The notes under the pieces are model-generated. The model was not told where the DNA came from and did no database searches. It was given only the letters and a program-made list of their open reading frames with translations. A DNA stretch of 64,000 bases from Streptosporangiales bacterium. GTDB taxonomy: Bacteria > Actinomycetota > Actinomycetes > Streptosporangiales > WHST01. Of this stretch, positions 9,044 to 18,009 are shown piece after piece; positions within the stretch are counted from its first letter, which is position 1; every line of letters starts with the position of its first letter. The stretch is from positions 48,607-112,606 of the forward strand of contig WHST01000004.1 in assembly GCA_009379955.1 (NCBI GenBank), given 5' to 3'. The translations under genes were made by a program, and so were the position numbers.

Positions 9044-10009
9044 CTACTCGCTCGTGAGGAGCTCGGAGCGCTGGGTGGAGAGGGACTCGCAGTACGCGGC
9101 GAGCTCGTCGACGCGTGCCTTCAGCCAGGCCAGCGTGGCGCGTACCCAGGCGGCGACGTCGTCGACCTCCTCGAGCGTGTGCTGGATCCTGCGGTGCCGC
9201 GCCCAGTCGATGACGATGTTGTCGATGAACATGTCGGCGAACCAGCGCGTGTCGACCTTGGGCAGCGTGACGTCGGCCGTGACGCCGACGTCGGCCAGCT
9301 CGCGGCCGAACACGTCGAGCGCGCGCTGCGCCGCCCAGGCCACCTCGTCGGCGGCGCCCAGGTGCTTGTGCTTGTAGTAGTCGGCCCACGGCGACAGGTT
9401 GGTGGCGTCGCCGGCGACGTCGGCCCCCGACCTGCGGATGGCGCGTCCGAGGTGGCCCTCCATCTTCCCGAGCAGGTGCTCGGTGATCGTGCCCGCCTCG
9501 TGCGCCTCGGTGTACTCGCGCAGGTCGACGTCGGCGCCGCGGTACAGGCTCTGGATCTCGGCCAGCCGGGTCCCGCGCGGGTCACCGGCGGCGGTGAGCT
9601 GCGCCGCCTTGCGGTTGACGGCGTAGTCGTACCGGTCGCGCGCGTCGCCGAGCGCGGCGAGCTCGCTGTCCATGCCGGCGAGGTCGGCGGCGATCTGGTC
9701 GCGGCGCTGTTGCTCACCCAGCAGCTTCTGCCAGGCCGCCTCGGCCTCCACGCGTTCCTTCTGCAACTTGGTCTCGCGACCACCGACCAGGTCGGAGATG
9801 AGGCGGGCGAAGCCGCCACGCTCGAGGCGTTCGACGTCCTTACGCTCGGCGGCGAAGCCGGCCTCGTACGTCTGCACCCGCTCCTCGACCGCGGTCAGCT
9901 GCTCCGCGACGACCCGTCGCTGGCTGCGTAGCTGGTCGTGACGCCGTACCCGTGCGTGAGCGTCACGGATCGCCTCGTCGACGTCGAACGTGCCGGGATC
10001 ATGGGACAT
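9044..10009 (-). CDS. Hypothetical coiled-coil protein
   Basis: A 321-residue cytoplasmic protein that I do not recognise. Residues ~15-130 are charged and heptad-like (DQLRSQRRVVAEQLTAVEER, then ETKLQKERVEAEAAWQKLLG), consistent with a long coiled coil broken by a Gly-rich turn (GGFARLISDLVGG). The C-terminal half is acidic and helical, with many Trp residues and no catalytic motif I can name. It has no signal peptide or membrane segment. The start ATG 10009 lies 7 bases after a TAATAT -10. A much longer open frame continues upstream to 11296 but is a GC-bias shadow. The gene converges with the IclR gene, 16 bases apart. Confidence 0.72.
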   Translation of the reverse strand: MSHDPGTFDVDEAIRDAHARVRRHDQLRSQRRVVAEQLTAVEERVQTYEAGFAAERKDVERLERGGFARLISDLVGGRETKLQKERVEAEAAWQKLLGEQQRRDQIAADLAGMDSELAALGDARDRYDYAVNRKAAQLTAAGDPRGTRLAEIQSLYRGADVDLREYTEAHEAGTITEHLLGKMEGHLGRAIRRSGADVAGDATNLSPWADYYKHKHLGAADEVAWAAQRALDVFGRELADVGVTADVTLPKVDTRWFADMFIDNIVIDWARHRRIQHTLEEVDDVAAWVRATLAWLKARVDELAAYCESLSTQRSELLTSE

Positions 10010-10016
10010 CGCGAGG

Positions 10017-10022
10017 ATATTA
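10017..10022 (-). promoter_or_regulatory. -10 element of leaderless promoter for coiled-coil gene
   Basis: TAATAT on the minus strand lies 7 bases before the ATG at 10009. No clear TTGAC-type -35 is seen 16-18 bases further upstream. Confidence 0.5.
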
Positions 10023-10161
10023 CTGGTCGTGACCGCTCGAGTGGAGTCCGGAGTGTCCCGATGTCTCCGGTGTCGCCGCCGGGCACCCTCCGGAGCCGGT
10101 CCGGGATGGGCCGGGGTTGTCCCTGACGAGGCGGGTCGAAACCGGCGGCATACTGGGCCGG

Positions 10162-10851
10162 GTGAGGGCGGAGCACGCGTCGAGCGCGATAGACGTGTAC
10201 GTCGCGGAGCTGGCGACGTCGCTTCGTGGTCCCCGGCGGGTGCGGGCCGACCTGGTGGCCGAGGCACGCGACAGCCTCGTCGACGCCGCCGAGGCCCTCG
10301 AGGAGTCGGGCATCGCACGTGCTCCGGCCGAACGCATGGCCGTGGCGGAGTTCGGCACGGTCCGGGAGATCGGGCCGGACTACCAACGACTGCTCGGCGT
10401 CGCCCAGGGCCGCAGGACCGCGCTGGTGCTCTTCGGCGTCGGCGCCGGGCAGAGCATCGTCTCCACCTACGCCTGGCAGTCCGCGGGCATGGGCTGGACC
10501 ACGGATCCGGGGCCGGTGGTCCACGTCGTCGCCAACCTCGTCGACTGGCTGGGCATCGGCACGAACGTGGTCGCGCTGCTCGCGTTCCTCGCCTGCGGCA
10601 TCGGCGTGCGCTACCTCGGTGCGCATTCCTGGATGCCGCGGGCCATCGGTGTGTACGCCCTGGTGTCCTGCGTCGTGAGCGCGGCTCTCGGCTCCGTACT
10701 CGGCTGGGCCGACCCGGCTTCGTCGCCGTTCGTGTCCGTCTTCCACCTGTTCTGGTTCGTCGTGGGAGCGCTCCCGCTGTTGTGGGTCGTGTCGTCGGCG
10801 CGGCACTGCCTCGTCGCCTCGGTGAACCCTGGCCGCACTCCGCTCCCGTGA
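10162..10851 (+). CDS. HAAS-type helical domain membrane protein
   Basis: A 229-residue membrane protein. Residues ~5-75 form an acidic helical bundle (IDVYVAELATSLRGPRRVRA, later VAEFGTVREIGPDY) typical of the HAAS/permease-prefix domains of actinobacteria. Four hydrophobic segments follow. Such proteins often pair with PadR-type regulators, but none is adjacent here. GTG 10162 is preferred because homology starts there; an in-frame TTG at 10117 would add 15 residues. The stop TGA at 10849-10851 directly abuts the stop of the convergent TPR gene, as one TGATCA palindrome. Function unknown; a signalling or stress role is family inference. Confidence 0.7.
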   Translation: MRAEHASSAIDVYVAELATSLRGPRRVRADLVAEARDSLVDAAEALEESGIARAPAERMAVAEFGTVREIGPDYQRLLGVAQGRRTALVLFGVGAGQSIVSTYAWQSAGMGWTTDPGPVVHVVANLVDWLGIGTNVVALLAFLACGIGVRYLGAHSWMPRAIGVYALVSCVVSAALGSVLGWADPASSPFVSVFHLFWFVVGALPLLWVVSSARHCLVASVNPGRTPLP

Positions 10852-11874
10852 TCAGCGGCTCCTCGACCGCTTCCACGGCAGCCGGGAGAGCAACGAGCGG
10901 GTCCTGCCCTCGGGACGCGACTCCTCGGGGAGGGCCGCGTCCTGCGCCGTCAGCCGGTCCGCCTCCTCGCTCGCGGCCGCTGCCTCGTCGGCGCGACCCA
11001 GCGAGTGGAAGGCCGTGGCGGCCAGCCGGAGCGACCGGGCGAGCTGGTCGCGCCAGCCCTCGGGGTTGGCGTCGGCACAGATCCTGATGATCGCGATCGC
11101 CTCCTCGACGGCGGCGAGGGCGTCCTGGGGACGGGAGACCTGCTGGAGCGCCTCCGCCCTGACCACCAGTGCCTTGGCGAGGTACGGCGCGACACCTGTC
11201 GGGTTGGGCTCGGCGAGCCGGCGGAAGAGCCGCACCGCCTCCGCGGAGTTGGCGTCGGCGCGGACGCCGTCGCCGACATGGAGCAGGATGCCGCACTGGC
11301 TGGCGAGCGTCGCGGCGAGAATCAGGGCGATGTCGTCGTTCTCCACCGGGTCGAGTGCGCGCAGGAGCGCGATCGCCTCGTCGAAGTCGCCGGTCGCGGC
11401 GGGGACGAGGCCACGGGCGTTGCCCAGGCTGTTCAGGGACATGGCGGTGGCGTGGCGGTACTCCGTCAGCCCCTGGTCGAGCAGGGCCCGGTAGGTGTCG
11501 ACGGCCTCCTGGAGCGCCTCCTGGGCGTCGACGAGCCGCTCGACGTGGGTGTGTGCGCGGCCGAGGTTCGCCAGCGAGATGGCCAGGTCGGCGGTGAACT
11601 CGGTGCCCTTGTCGGCGAAGATCCGTCGGAAGACGACCGACTGCTCGAGCACCGGGATCGCCTCCTCGTGCTGGCCGGAATCCACCAGCATGGAGCCGAG
11701 GTTGCTCAGCGCGGTCGCGAGGTGGTGGGACGTGGCGGGGTTCGCCTGGGCGAGCTCGCGCAGGTACCGCACGGCCTGCCGGGTCACCTGGACGGCCTCC
11801 GCCCGGTGACCGCGTGCCCAGAGCGCGTTGCCCTGGTCGATCAGGTCGGCGCCCGCCTCTTCGAGCGACGTCAT
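10852..11874 (-). CDS. Tetratricopeptide repeat protein
   Basis: A 340-residue cytoplasmic protein built almost entirely of TPR helices. Repeats with the usual small-residue spacing occur at LIDQGNALWARGHRAEAV, ALSNLGSMLVDSGQHEEA, SLANLGRAHTHVERLVDA and further to residue ~305, with a basic C-terminal tail (RLPWKRSRSR). Such stand-alone TPR proteins usually serve as protein-binding scaffolds. ATG 11874 is preceded by AGGGCAGGACC, and a TAGGGT -10 lies about 40 bases upstream, so this transcript has a leader unlike many neighbours. The stop abuts the stop of the convergent HAAS-type gene with no spacer. Confidence 0.78.
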   Translation of the reverse strand: MTSLEEAGADLIDQGNALWARGHRAEAVQVTRQAVRYLRELAQANPATSHHLATALSNLGSMLVDSGQHEEAIPVLEQSVVFRRIFADKGTEFTADLAISLANLGRAHTHVERLVDAQEALQEAVDTYRALLDQGLTEYRHATAMSLNSLGNARGLVPAATGDFDEAIALLRALDPVENDDIALILAATLASQCGILLHVGDGVRADANSAEAVRLFRRLAEPNPTGVAPYLAKALVVRAEALQQVSRPQDALAAVEEAIAIIRICADANPEGWRDQLARSLRLAATAFHSLGRADEAAAASEEADRLTAQDAALPEESRPEGRTRSLLSRLPWKRSRSR

Positions 11875-11942
11875 GGTCCTGCCCTTCGTCTCGCCACGGT
11901 GTCTCGACCCTACGGTGACCGGAGGCACCGGGACCCCTCCCA

Positions 11943-13120
11943 TCAGCGTGCCGGCCACTGCCACGGTGGCCTGTCGAAGCGTTCCATGTCGACGACGTGG
12001 GTCTCGCCGAGCTCCTTGGTCAGCTCGATCGTCAGGTGCGCGACGCCGGCCTCCGCGCCGCGCTCCTCGAGGGACTCGATGAACGGCCTCGAGTGCGAGA
12101 CGGTCACGACCTGGTGCGGAGGGCCGCGTCGGCGACGAGCCCGGCCAGGGGCGCGAGCAGTCGCGGGTGCAGGCTCGTCTCCGGCTCGTTGAGCACGAGC
12201 AGCGCGGGCGGGCGCGGGGTGAGCAGGGCGGCGAGCCACAGCAGGTAGCGGATCGTGCCGTCGGAGAGCTCGGCGCCGGAGAGCGGTCTGAGCAGGCCAT
12301 GCTGGTGGAACGCGAGCTCGAACCGTCCGGCGTTGTCGACGACGTCGACCCGGCTGCCGGGGAACGCGCTCTCGACGGCGTCGGTCAACCGGGCGGCGTC
12401 ACCGACCTCGACGATCGTCTGGAGCGCGGCGGGGAGGTCGGCGCCGTCCTGGCCCAGGGCGAACGTGCGGGTGCCCACTCTGGTCTGGCGCGCGGGTGCG
12501 TCGGTGTCGGTGCGGAACTGGTCGTAGAAGCGCCAGGACCGGATCCGGCCGCGTAGCTCGACCAGCTCAGGAGCCCGGGTCGGGTCGGTGAACTCCGACA
12601 GCACGCTGTCGAAGACGTGGACGGGGTCGGGACGGTCCGGCCGCATGCCGTCGGACTCCCGGATCCACACGTTGTCGCGGTGTCGGTCGACGAGGGTCGC
12701 CGCTCTGCGCAGGAGCGGTCCGGCCCAGACCGCCTCCCGCTTGATCTCGGGGTCGAGGCCGAACGCCGTCGCACTGTCCTGCGGCAGGCCGAAGTCGACC
12801 GCGTAGCCGAAGTCGTCGCTGGCGAAGCCCACCCGCAACGCGACCGGACCCGTGCGGACGGTGCCCTGTACCGGATGGCCGCCCGCATGCACATCGCGCC
12901 CGAAGCTCTCCGGGCCCGCCCACAGCGTCGAGCGCAGCCCGCCCTCGCGTGCCAGGCTCGCGATCGCCCCGTTGTGGGCCGCGTCGGCGACGAGCCGCAG
13001 GGCGCGGTACAGGTTCGACTTGCCGCTGCCGTTCGCGCCGGTCACCACCGTGAGCGCGCCGAGCGGCGTGACCAGGTCGCGCAGCGACCGGTAGTTCTCC
13101 ACCGCGAACGTCCGTAGCAC
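11943..13120 (-). pseudogene. AAA/SMC-like ATPase (DUF2813/OLD-type), frameshifted
   Basis: The frame from GTG 13120 encodes an AAA ATPase of the RecF/OLD-like class: N-terminus FAVENYRSLRDL, Walker A TGANGSGKSNL (about residues 28-38), signature LSGAELSDGTIRYLLWL and Walker B LLVLNEPETSLHP. It then hits a stop at 12104. The expected continuation (QVVTVSHSRPFIESLEERG, with the conserved H of the switch region, down to a stop at 11943) lies in another frame. One base missing near 12107-12120 would explain the break. This is either a real mutation or a sequencing error. If real, the protein loses the sensor histidine needed for ATP hydrolysis. Confidence 0.75.
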
Positions 13121-13127
13121 CCGTCGG

Positions 13128-13133
13128 ATGCTA
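13128..13133 (-). promoter_or_regulatory. -10 element for the AAA ATPase gene
   Basis: TAGCAT on the minus strand lies 7 bases before GTG 13120, the same leaderless spacing as at many other genes here. Confidence 0.45.
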
Positions 13134-13219
13134 ACGGGGACCTCCGACCTGGTGTCCCGCGTCGGTCAGCGATGCACGGCGAGCGTACGAGTCTGGGATC
13201 ATCGGCGCCGAGAGGGCGG

Positions 13220-14095
13220 GTGAGGGATGTGACCGACCAGCGGGATGCGCGGGTACGTCCGAACGCCGGCCAGGCGTCCGGCCCGCACCGGGCCAGGCTC
13301 GCCGCCCTGTTCGACGCCGAGATCGCTCCGCACAACGCGCTGTTCCGCGCGGCCGCCGGCGTCCGCCCCCACGATCGCGTGCTCGACGTCGGCTGCGGTA
13401 CGGGCGAGTCCACGCGCGAGGCGGCCCGCGCCGCCATCGGTGGGAGCGCACTGGGGGTAGACCTGTCCGTGCCGCTGCTCGACCATGCCCGCCGGCTCAC
13501 CGAGGAGGAGGGGCTGCGCAATGTCGCGTACGAGCAGGCCGACGTCCAGGTCCACCGCTTCCCGCCCGGCGCGTTCGACCTGTGCATCAGCCGGTTCGGC
13601 GTGATGTTCTTTGCCGACCCGGTCGCCGCGTTCACCAACATCGCGCGTGCCCTGCGGCCGGGAGCGCGGCTCGTGGTCCTGGTCTGGCAGGAGCGCGACC
13701 GCAACGAGTGGTCGACCGCGGTCCGCGAGACCCTCCTCGGCGGGGCGGCCGCGCCCGCTCCGCCCGCGGGTGGCCAGCACCCGTTCTCCCTCGGCGACCC
13801 GGCCGTCGCGGAGCGCGTCCTGACGGCTGCCGGGTTCACCGATGTCGGGTTCACCGACGTGCACGAGCCCGTCTACTACGGCACCGACGAAGCCGAGGCG
13901 TACGACTTCGTGCGCGGCCTGCAGGACGTCAGGGACCTGCTCGACGGCATAGACGCCGGGGCGGCCGAGCGGGCACGAGGGCGGCTGCGCGCCACGCTCG
14001 CCGCGCACGCGACCGCGAGCGGGGTGTTCTTCGACTCCCGTGCCTGGATCGTCGACGCCGTGCTGCCGACAGGCGAGGCGCCCGGGCCTCGCTGA
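13220..14095 (+). CDS. Class I SAM-dependent methyltransferase
   Basis: A roughly 291-residue methyltransferase. The SAM site is clear: motif I VLDVGCGTGESTREAA near residues 50-65, motif II GVDLSVPLLDHA, then ADVQVHRFPPGAFDLCISRF and post-III segment IARALRPGARLVVLVW. These match the UbiE/Methyltransf_25 superfamily acting on small molecules. GTG 13220 has GAGAGGG just upstream; GTG 13229 or ATG 13172 are possible alternatives in the same frame. It diverges from the broken AAA ATPase. The acceptor substrate cannot be deduced, as no pathway genes flank it. Confidence 0.85.
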   Translation: MRDVTDQRDARVRPNAGQASGPHRARLAALFDAEIAPHNALFRAAAGVRPHDRVLDVGCGTGESTREAARAAIGGSALGVDLSVPLLDHARRLTEEEGLRNVAYEQADVQVHRFPPGAFDLCISRFGVMFFADPVAAFTNIARALRPGARLVVLVWQERDRNEWSTAVRETLLGGAAAPAPPAGGQHPFSLGDPAVAERVLTAAGFTDVGFTDVHEPVYYGTDEAEAYDFVRGLQDVRDLLDGIDAGAAERARGRLRATLAAHATASGVFFDSRAWIVDAVLPTGEAPGPR

Positions 14096-14122
14096 GCCGC
14101 GCCGCGGACGACGGGAGGACGC

Positions 14123-14371
14123 GTGCACGGTCTGCAGCTCGACAGGGACGAGTTCGGCACGATGCCGGACGGCACGCAGGTCGACCGCTACACCTTCGGC
14201 AGCCCCGCGGGCCGACCGTCCAGGTGATCACGTACGGCGCGACCCTGCAGACCGCGCTCGCGCCGACCGGCGCGGCCGGCGTGCGACTCGCCGAACCAAC
14301 CCGGCTATCCGACCACCGTGTTGCGTCCGGGTGAGGAGCTCCGGTCCGCGACCGTCTACCGCTTCTCGTGA
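14123..14371 (+). pseudogene. Aldose 1-epimerase (galM) remnant with large internal deletion
   Basis: A GGGAGG ribosome site precedes GTG 14123, which opens a frame with a GalM-like N-terminus (EFGTMPDGTQVDRYT). After a frame change at ~14210 the text continues TVQVITYGATLQT, again GalM. Then, from ~14296 in yet another frame, comes a typical GalM C-terminus, NQPGYPTTVLRPGEELRSAT followed by VYRFS and a stop at 14369-14371. Some 250-280 central residues, including the catalytic His and Glu, are missing. The remnant is therefore non-functional and shows a deletion plus frameshifts. Confidence 0.8.
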
Positions 14372-14497
14372 GACCTGCCGGGCGGCTCTCGCGAACCGTC
14401 CTCCTCCTTGGCAGAGGGGCAGTGTGAACCTGATGGCGCTCGGCAGCATCGAACGCAGGCATGACCGGACGCGCACGGACGAGAAGATCGGGCTGAC

Positions 14498-15187
14498 ATG
14501 GTGCACAACCGCGCTGCAGGGCACCGACGACGCCTGTCGCTGCTCGTTCTTGGAATGCTGTGCCTGTTCGCGACCGCCGGGTGCGGCGGATACGACGACA
14601 CACGCGACGCGTACGAACGCACCGCGGATGAGCGAGCCGCCGCGCACCGGGACCTGAGGACCGAAGCGATTGAGCTTTCGGTGCCGCGACTCGGGACGCC
14701 GAGAACGACATCCCACGCGAGCTGCTCGGCACGACCACAGGATCAGATCTTCGGCTCCGAGACGGTCAACTGCGCCGCGATGCGTTCAGTCGCCTATCGC
14801 GTCGGCGACGCAGACGCGTCACCCGACGTGCTCTGGGCCGCCGAGAGATCCGCGATGAAGGACGTGGTCGACGACCTCGACCGGGCCGGCTGGGAGCGGA
14901 CGGAGTGGGGCGCGCAGCTGGACCAGTCGTTAGCCGATCGGAACTATGACCCCTACCCCGTCTACAACTCGACCGAGGCGAAGGATCCGGTCAGCGTCCG
15001 CCTGTACCTCATTGATCGTCGATGGCATCAGCCCGGTGAGCTGTACGACGAAGCGCAGCCGTTCGCCGCGATGCTCGACAACAGTGAGTCCGGAGCCTTG
15101 GTGGTCGTCGTCTTCACCGAGACCTACCTACGAGCCGACTGCGGCGAGTGCACCGACCACGAGCCGACGACCTATCCGTCTCCCTAG
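14498..15187 (+). CDS. Hypothetical lipoprotein
   Basis: A 229-residue exported protein. It has a basic start (MVHNRAAGHRRR), a hydrophobic stretch and a lipobox (LFATAGC) with the lipidated Cys near residue 29, so it should be anchored to the outer face of the cell membrane. The mature part is soluble and acidic, with four further Cys that could form disulfides, two of them near the C-terminus (ADCGEC). No named domain is recognised. ATG 14498 is the only start that supplies the n-region. Its TAG stop shares CTAG (15184-15187) with the stop of the convergent AraC gene. Confidence 0.72.
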   Translation: MVHNRAAGHRRRLSLLVLGMLCLFATAGCGGYDDTRDAYERTADERAAAHRDLRTEAIELSVPRLGTPRTTSHASCSARPQDQIFGSETVNCAAMRSVAYRVGDADASPDVLWAAERSAMKDVVDDLDRAGWERTEWGAQLDQSLADRNYDPYPVYNSTEAKDPVSVRLYLIDRRWHQPGELYDEAQPFAAMLDNSESGALVVVVFTETYLRADCGECTDHEPTTYPSP

Positions 15188-15912
15188 GTGCCACCAGCGC
15201 TCCCCGCCCAAGGCCTCGAGGGGCGGGTGGGCCAGGCGATGTCGTCGATCGTCAGGAACGGCTCGGCGGCCACGGTCGCGGGGGTCACGCCGGCGAACGC
15301 CATGACGTCGCGGTGCAGGTGGGACTGGTCGGTGTAGCCGCCGTCGGCCGCGACTCGGGCCGCGTCCCTACCGGCGACCAGGCGGTGGGCGGCGTGGTCG
15401 AAGCGGACCAGCTTGGCGGTGCGCTTGGGCGGTAGGCCGATCTGGGCGTGGAAACGAGACCACAGGCGCTTACGGCTCCAGCCCAGTTCGGTTGCCAGGC
15501 GGTCGACCCGGACCGTCTCCCGGCCCCACAGGTCGTCCAGGGAGACCACGGCGCCGTCGAGATCGGACGGTCGCACACCCAGCACGGCGCCGGCGACCAC
15601 CGGGGGCAGGCGCACCTGCAGGCACGTGATGTTCTCCGCTCGCTGGAGCCGGGCCGCGCCGAACCCGAGACCGAGCCCGCCGACGAGGCTGCCGTGCTGC
15701 TCCCGTCCGGTGGCATCGTCCACGGCGGGCGAGCCGGTGCCGAACGCCAGAAGTAGCGTCACTGCCGGGTGCGGGATCAGCCGGAGGGGGAACGGGGTCA
15801 TGCCCCGGTCGCTGAACCCGGCCATCGTGACTCCGGGCACCCGGCTGGCCCACTCCGGACGGGACACGTCCCACACCGCCGCATCGTCACCTTCGGGGAC
15901 GGTGTTCCGCAT
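15184..15912 (-). CDS. AraC family transcriptional regulator, probably internally shortened
   Basis: A 242-residue regulator. The C-terminal AraC DNA-binding domain is present: VDRLATELGWSRKRLWSRFH for the first helix-turn-helix and VAADGGYTDQSHLHRDVMAF for the second. The N-terminal ~130 residues match the sensor part of this actinobacterial subfamily (PRPEWASRVPGV-like start, LGGLGLGFGAARLQ core). Between DLWGRE and TVRVDRLA about 40-50 linker residues usual in relatives seem to be missing, leaving the two domains abutted. It diverges from the alpha/beta hydrolase at 15990, its probable target. Whether it still works is doubtful. Confidence 0.8.
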   Translation of the reverse strand: MRNTVPEGDDAAVWDVSRPEWASRVPGVTMAGFSDRGMTPFPLRLIPHPAVTLLLAFGTGSPAVDDATGREQHGSLVGGLGLGFGAARLQRAENITCLQVRLPPVVAGAVLGVRPSDLDGAVVSLDDLWGRETVRVDRLATELGWSRKRLWSRFHAQIGLPPKRTAKLVRFDHAAHRLVAGRDAARVAADGGYTDQSHLHRDVMAFAGVTPATVAAEPFLTIDDIAWPTRPSRPWAGSAGGT

Positions 15913-15989
15913 TCCTTCATGTCAGGCGGAGCCGCCGGACGGAACATTTGTCCAATCCCCGGCGCGCACCGGTGGGCGACAGTGGGCCC

Positions 15990-16844
15990 ATGACGACTTC
16001 TGACGGCCGGCCGCCCGCGCAAAGCAGCCCCGAGGCCACCGAGGACGAGACCCTGTCGCTGGACGGCGGCACCATCTACGTCGGCCAGGACGGCCCTCGC
16101 GACGCGCCCGTACTCCTGCTCATCCACGGGTCGGGCGCCTCGACCCGTTCGTGGGACTCGCTGGTCCCGCTGCTGACCGAGCCCCACCGCGTCATCCGGA
16201 TCGACCTGCTCGGCCACGGCCGGTCGGCCAAACCGGCCGACGGCGACTATGCGATCCCCGCGCAGGCCCGCCGGGTCGGCATGGCCCTGGACCGGCTCGG
16301 CGTCACGAACACCATCGTGGCCGGCCACTCCTCCGGCGGCGTGACCGCCACCGCTCTGGCCGAGCAGCGCCCCGACCTGGTGACCGCGCTCGCGCTCATC
16401 AACACCGGCCCCCGGATGGAGGCCTTGATCGCCCAGCGGTTCTCCTTCGAGCCGGCGCAATGGCCGCACCTGACAGACGAGCAGATCCGCCAGGCCGCGA
16501 GCACGGGGTTCAACCGCCCGGGTTACCGGCCTCCGCAGGATCTCATCAACGACATGCGGCTCATGACCTTCCACACGTTCACCGCGACGATGCGCGCGTC
16601 CCGCGAGTACCTGTCCGAGCAGCCGGTCCCGGACCGGCTGAAGGACCTCGACCTGCCGCTGCTGGTGATCTTCGGTGAGGACGACCGCAGATGGCGGTCC
16701 TCGTTCGCCGTCGACTACAACGCCGTGCCGGGCGCGCAGATCGAGATGCTGCCCGGCCTCGGCCACTCGCCGATACTGGAGGACCCGCCGCGGGCCGCCG
16801 CGCCGCTGCTGGCCTTCACCGCCCGCCACGCCGCGCAGCCCTGA
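15990..16844 (+). CDS. Alpha/beta hydrolase
   Basis: A 284-residue alpha/beta-fold hydrolase. The oxyanion segment LLIHGSGAS, nucleophile elbow GHSSGG (Ser near residue 115), acid loop VIFGEDDRRW and terminal His in LPGLGHSP are all present, so the catalytic triad looks intact. Such enzymes cleave esters, lactones or C-C bonds; the substrate cannot be predicted. ATG 15990 is used because the earlier TTG at 15948 adds a proline-rich stub. The gene diverges from the AraC regulator with 77 bases between, the usual layout for a regulator and its target. Confidence 0.88.
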   Translation: MTTSDGRPPAQSSPEATEDETLSLDGGTIYVGQDGPRDAPVLLLIHGSGASTRSWDSLVPLLTEPHRVIRIDLLGHGRSAKPADGDYAIPAQARRVGMALDRLGVTNTIVAGHSSGGVTATALAEQRPDLVTALALINTGPRMEALIAQRFSFEPAQWPHLTDEQIRQAASTGFNRPGYRPPQDLINDMRLMTFHTFTATMRASREYLSEQPVPDRLKDLDLPLLVIFGEDDRRWRSSFAVDYNAVPGAQIEMLPGLGHSPILEDPPRAAAPLLAFTARHAAQP

Positions 16845-17171
16845 ACGGACCACGCGGGGGATGTTGCCCGCGGCAAGCGCCTGGTGGAACTACAAGAGAC
16901 GTGGCTTCCGTATCTGTAAGCCGCCGCGACGACGCCGTCCCACGAGGAGGGTGACCATCGGCCGTGACTAGGGCCGAGGTCGTAGATCGACGCCGTGCTC
17001 CCTCTCCTGTTTATCGATGGGCGTATGTAGACCGCATCGAGCATTACACCGCGGGTAACGACTCCGTCGTACCCCGCGTGCCGGGACCAGGAGCGAGCTG
17101 GGGTACCGGACCGCCGTCATTGGTGTGGGATAGGTACGCCGAGTTTCGTACGTCGTCCCATGGGGCACACC
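16845..17171. other. Gene-free stretch between hydrolase and broken kinase
   Basis: About 330 bases with no credible gene on either strand. Base composition is visibly less G+C-rich than the flanks. I see no strong hairpin, repeat or tRNA. It may be the edge of the accessory region. Confidence 0.5.
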
Positions 17172-17778
17172 CTAGGTTTCCTTTGATTCCAGCGATCTTG
17201 CCTGCCGCATCCGCTTGCCGTTTCCGTGAGCCTGGCGCAAGTCGGCCCTGGCCAGCACCTCGTCGGCCAGCTCAGCCGGGGTGAGCCTGTCCGACCGCAG
17301 CATGAGCGTCCCACCCGGCTGGCGGGCAGCGGCAGCCACGGCCTCATCCACGGGGGTCAGGCCGAACTCGCGGGCTGCCTGGTCCCACTCCGGGTTGTCG
17401 GGGTGAGTCACTCGGGCGCGGGCATCGAGCCGCTCCCGGAGCACGCCGTCGTCCGCCTCGAGGAAGACGTGCAGGACCTCCTCGCCCGCGTCGGCGAGTC
17501 CGCCGAGGATCGGCCCGGTAGGCGTCGCGGATCAGCGACATCGGGACGATGAGCGTCTCCGCGTGGTGCCTGCGCAGCGACAGCGCCGTCGCGACGACCA
17601 GTTCCCGCCAGCTCGGCAGGTGCTGGAAATCGCCGTTGGGCCGCATCCACTTCCAGAGCATGAGGCCGACGTCCTCCGGGTCATACACGACCGCGTCCGG
17701 GAGCCGCCGGTGCAGCTCCTCCGCCAGCGTCGTCTTGCCCGCTCCGAAGCCGCCGTTGAGCCAGAAGATCACCGGCAC
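17172..17778 (-). pseudogene. TmrB-like P-loop kinase, frameshifted
   Basis: From ATG 17778 the frame encodes a small P-loop protein: FWLNGGFGAGKTTLAEELHR with Walker A near residue 9, then YDPEDVGLMLW and WRELVVATALSLRRHH, resembling TmrB-type ATP-binding proteins linked to tunicamycin resistance. At ~17505-17518 the family sequence jumps frame: after RDAYRAD the continuation LGGLADAGEEVLHVFLEAD lies in a second frame and runs to the TAG at 17172. A two-base loss explains it. Reassembled, the protein would be ~200 residues, normal for the family. A sequencing error cannot be excluded. Confidence 0.75.
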
Positions 17779-18009
17779 AAGGTATCCGGTTAATCCCTGG
17801 GCCTGACATCTCGGCGTCTCAGCGTGGTGATGAGTTTCCGCACGTCTTCAAGGCGGGCCCTCCGGCCCGCGCGCGCCGCCGACGCGGCGTCCGGCACTCC
17901 TGCCCCCCTTCCAGCCTCGGGCGGCGATGGAGATCGGTCTGCGGTGGGGGCAGTGCGCCCGCGCGCACCCCGCACGTGCACCAGTTGGTGAACCGGCGAG
18001 AGGTGAGTG

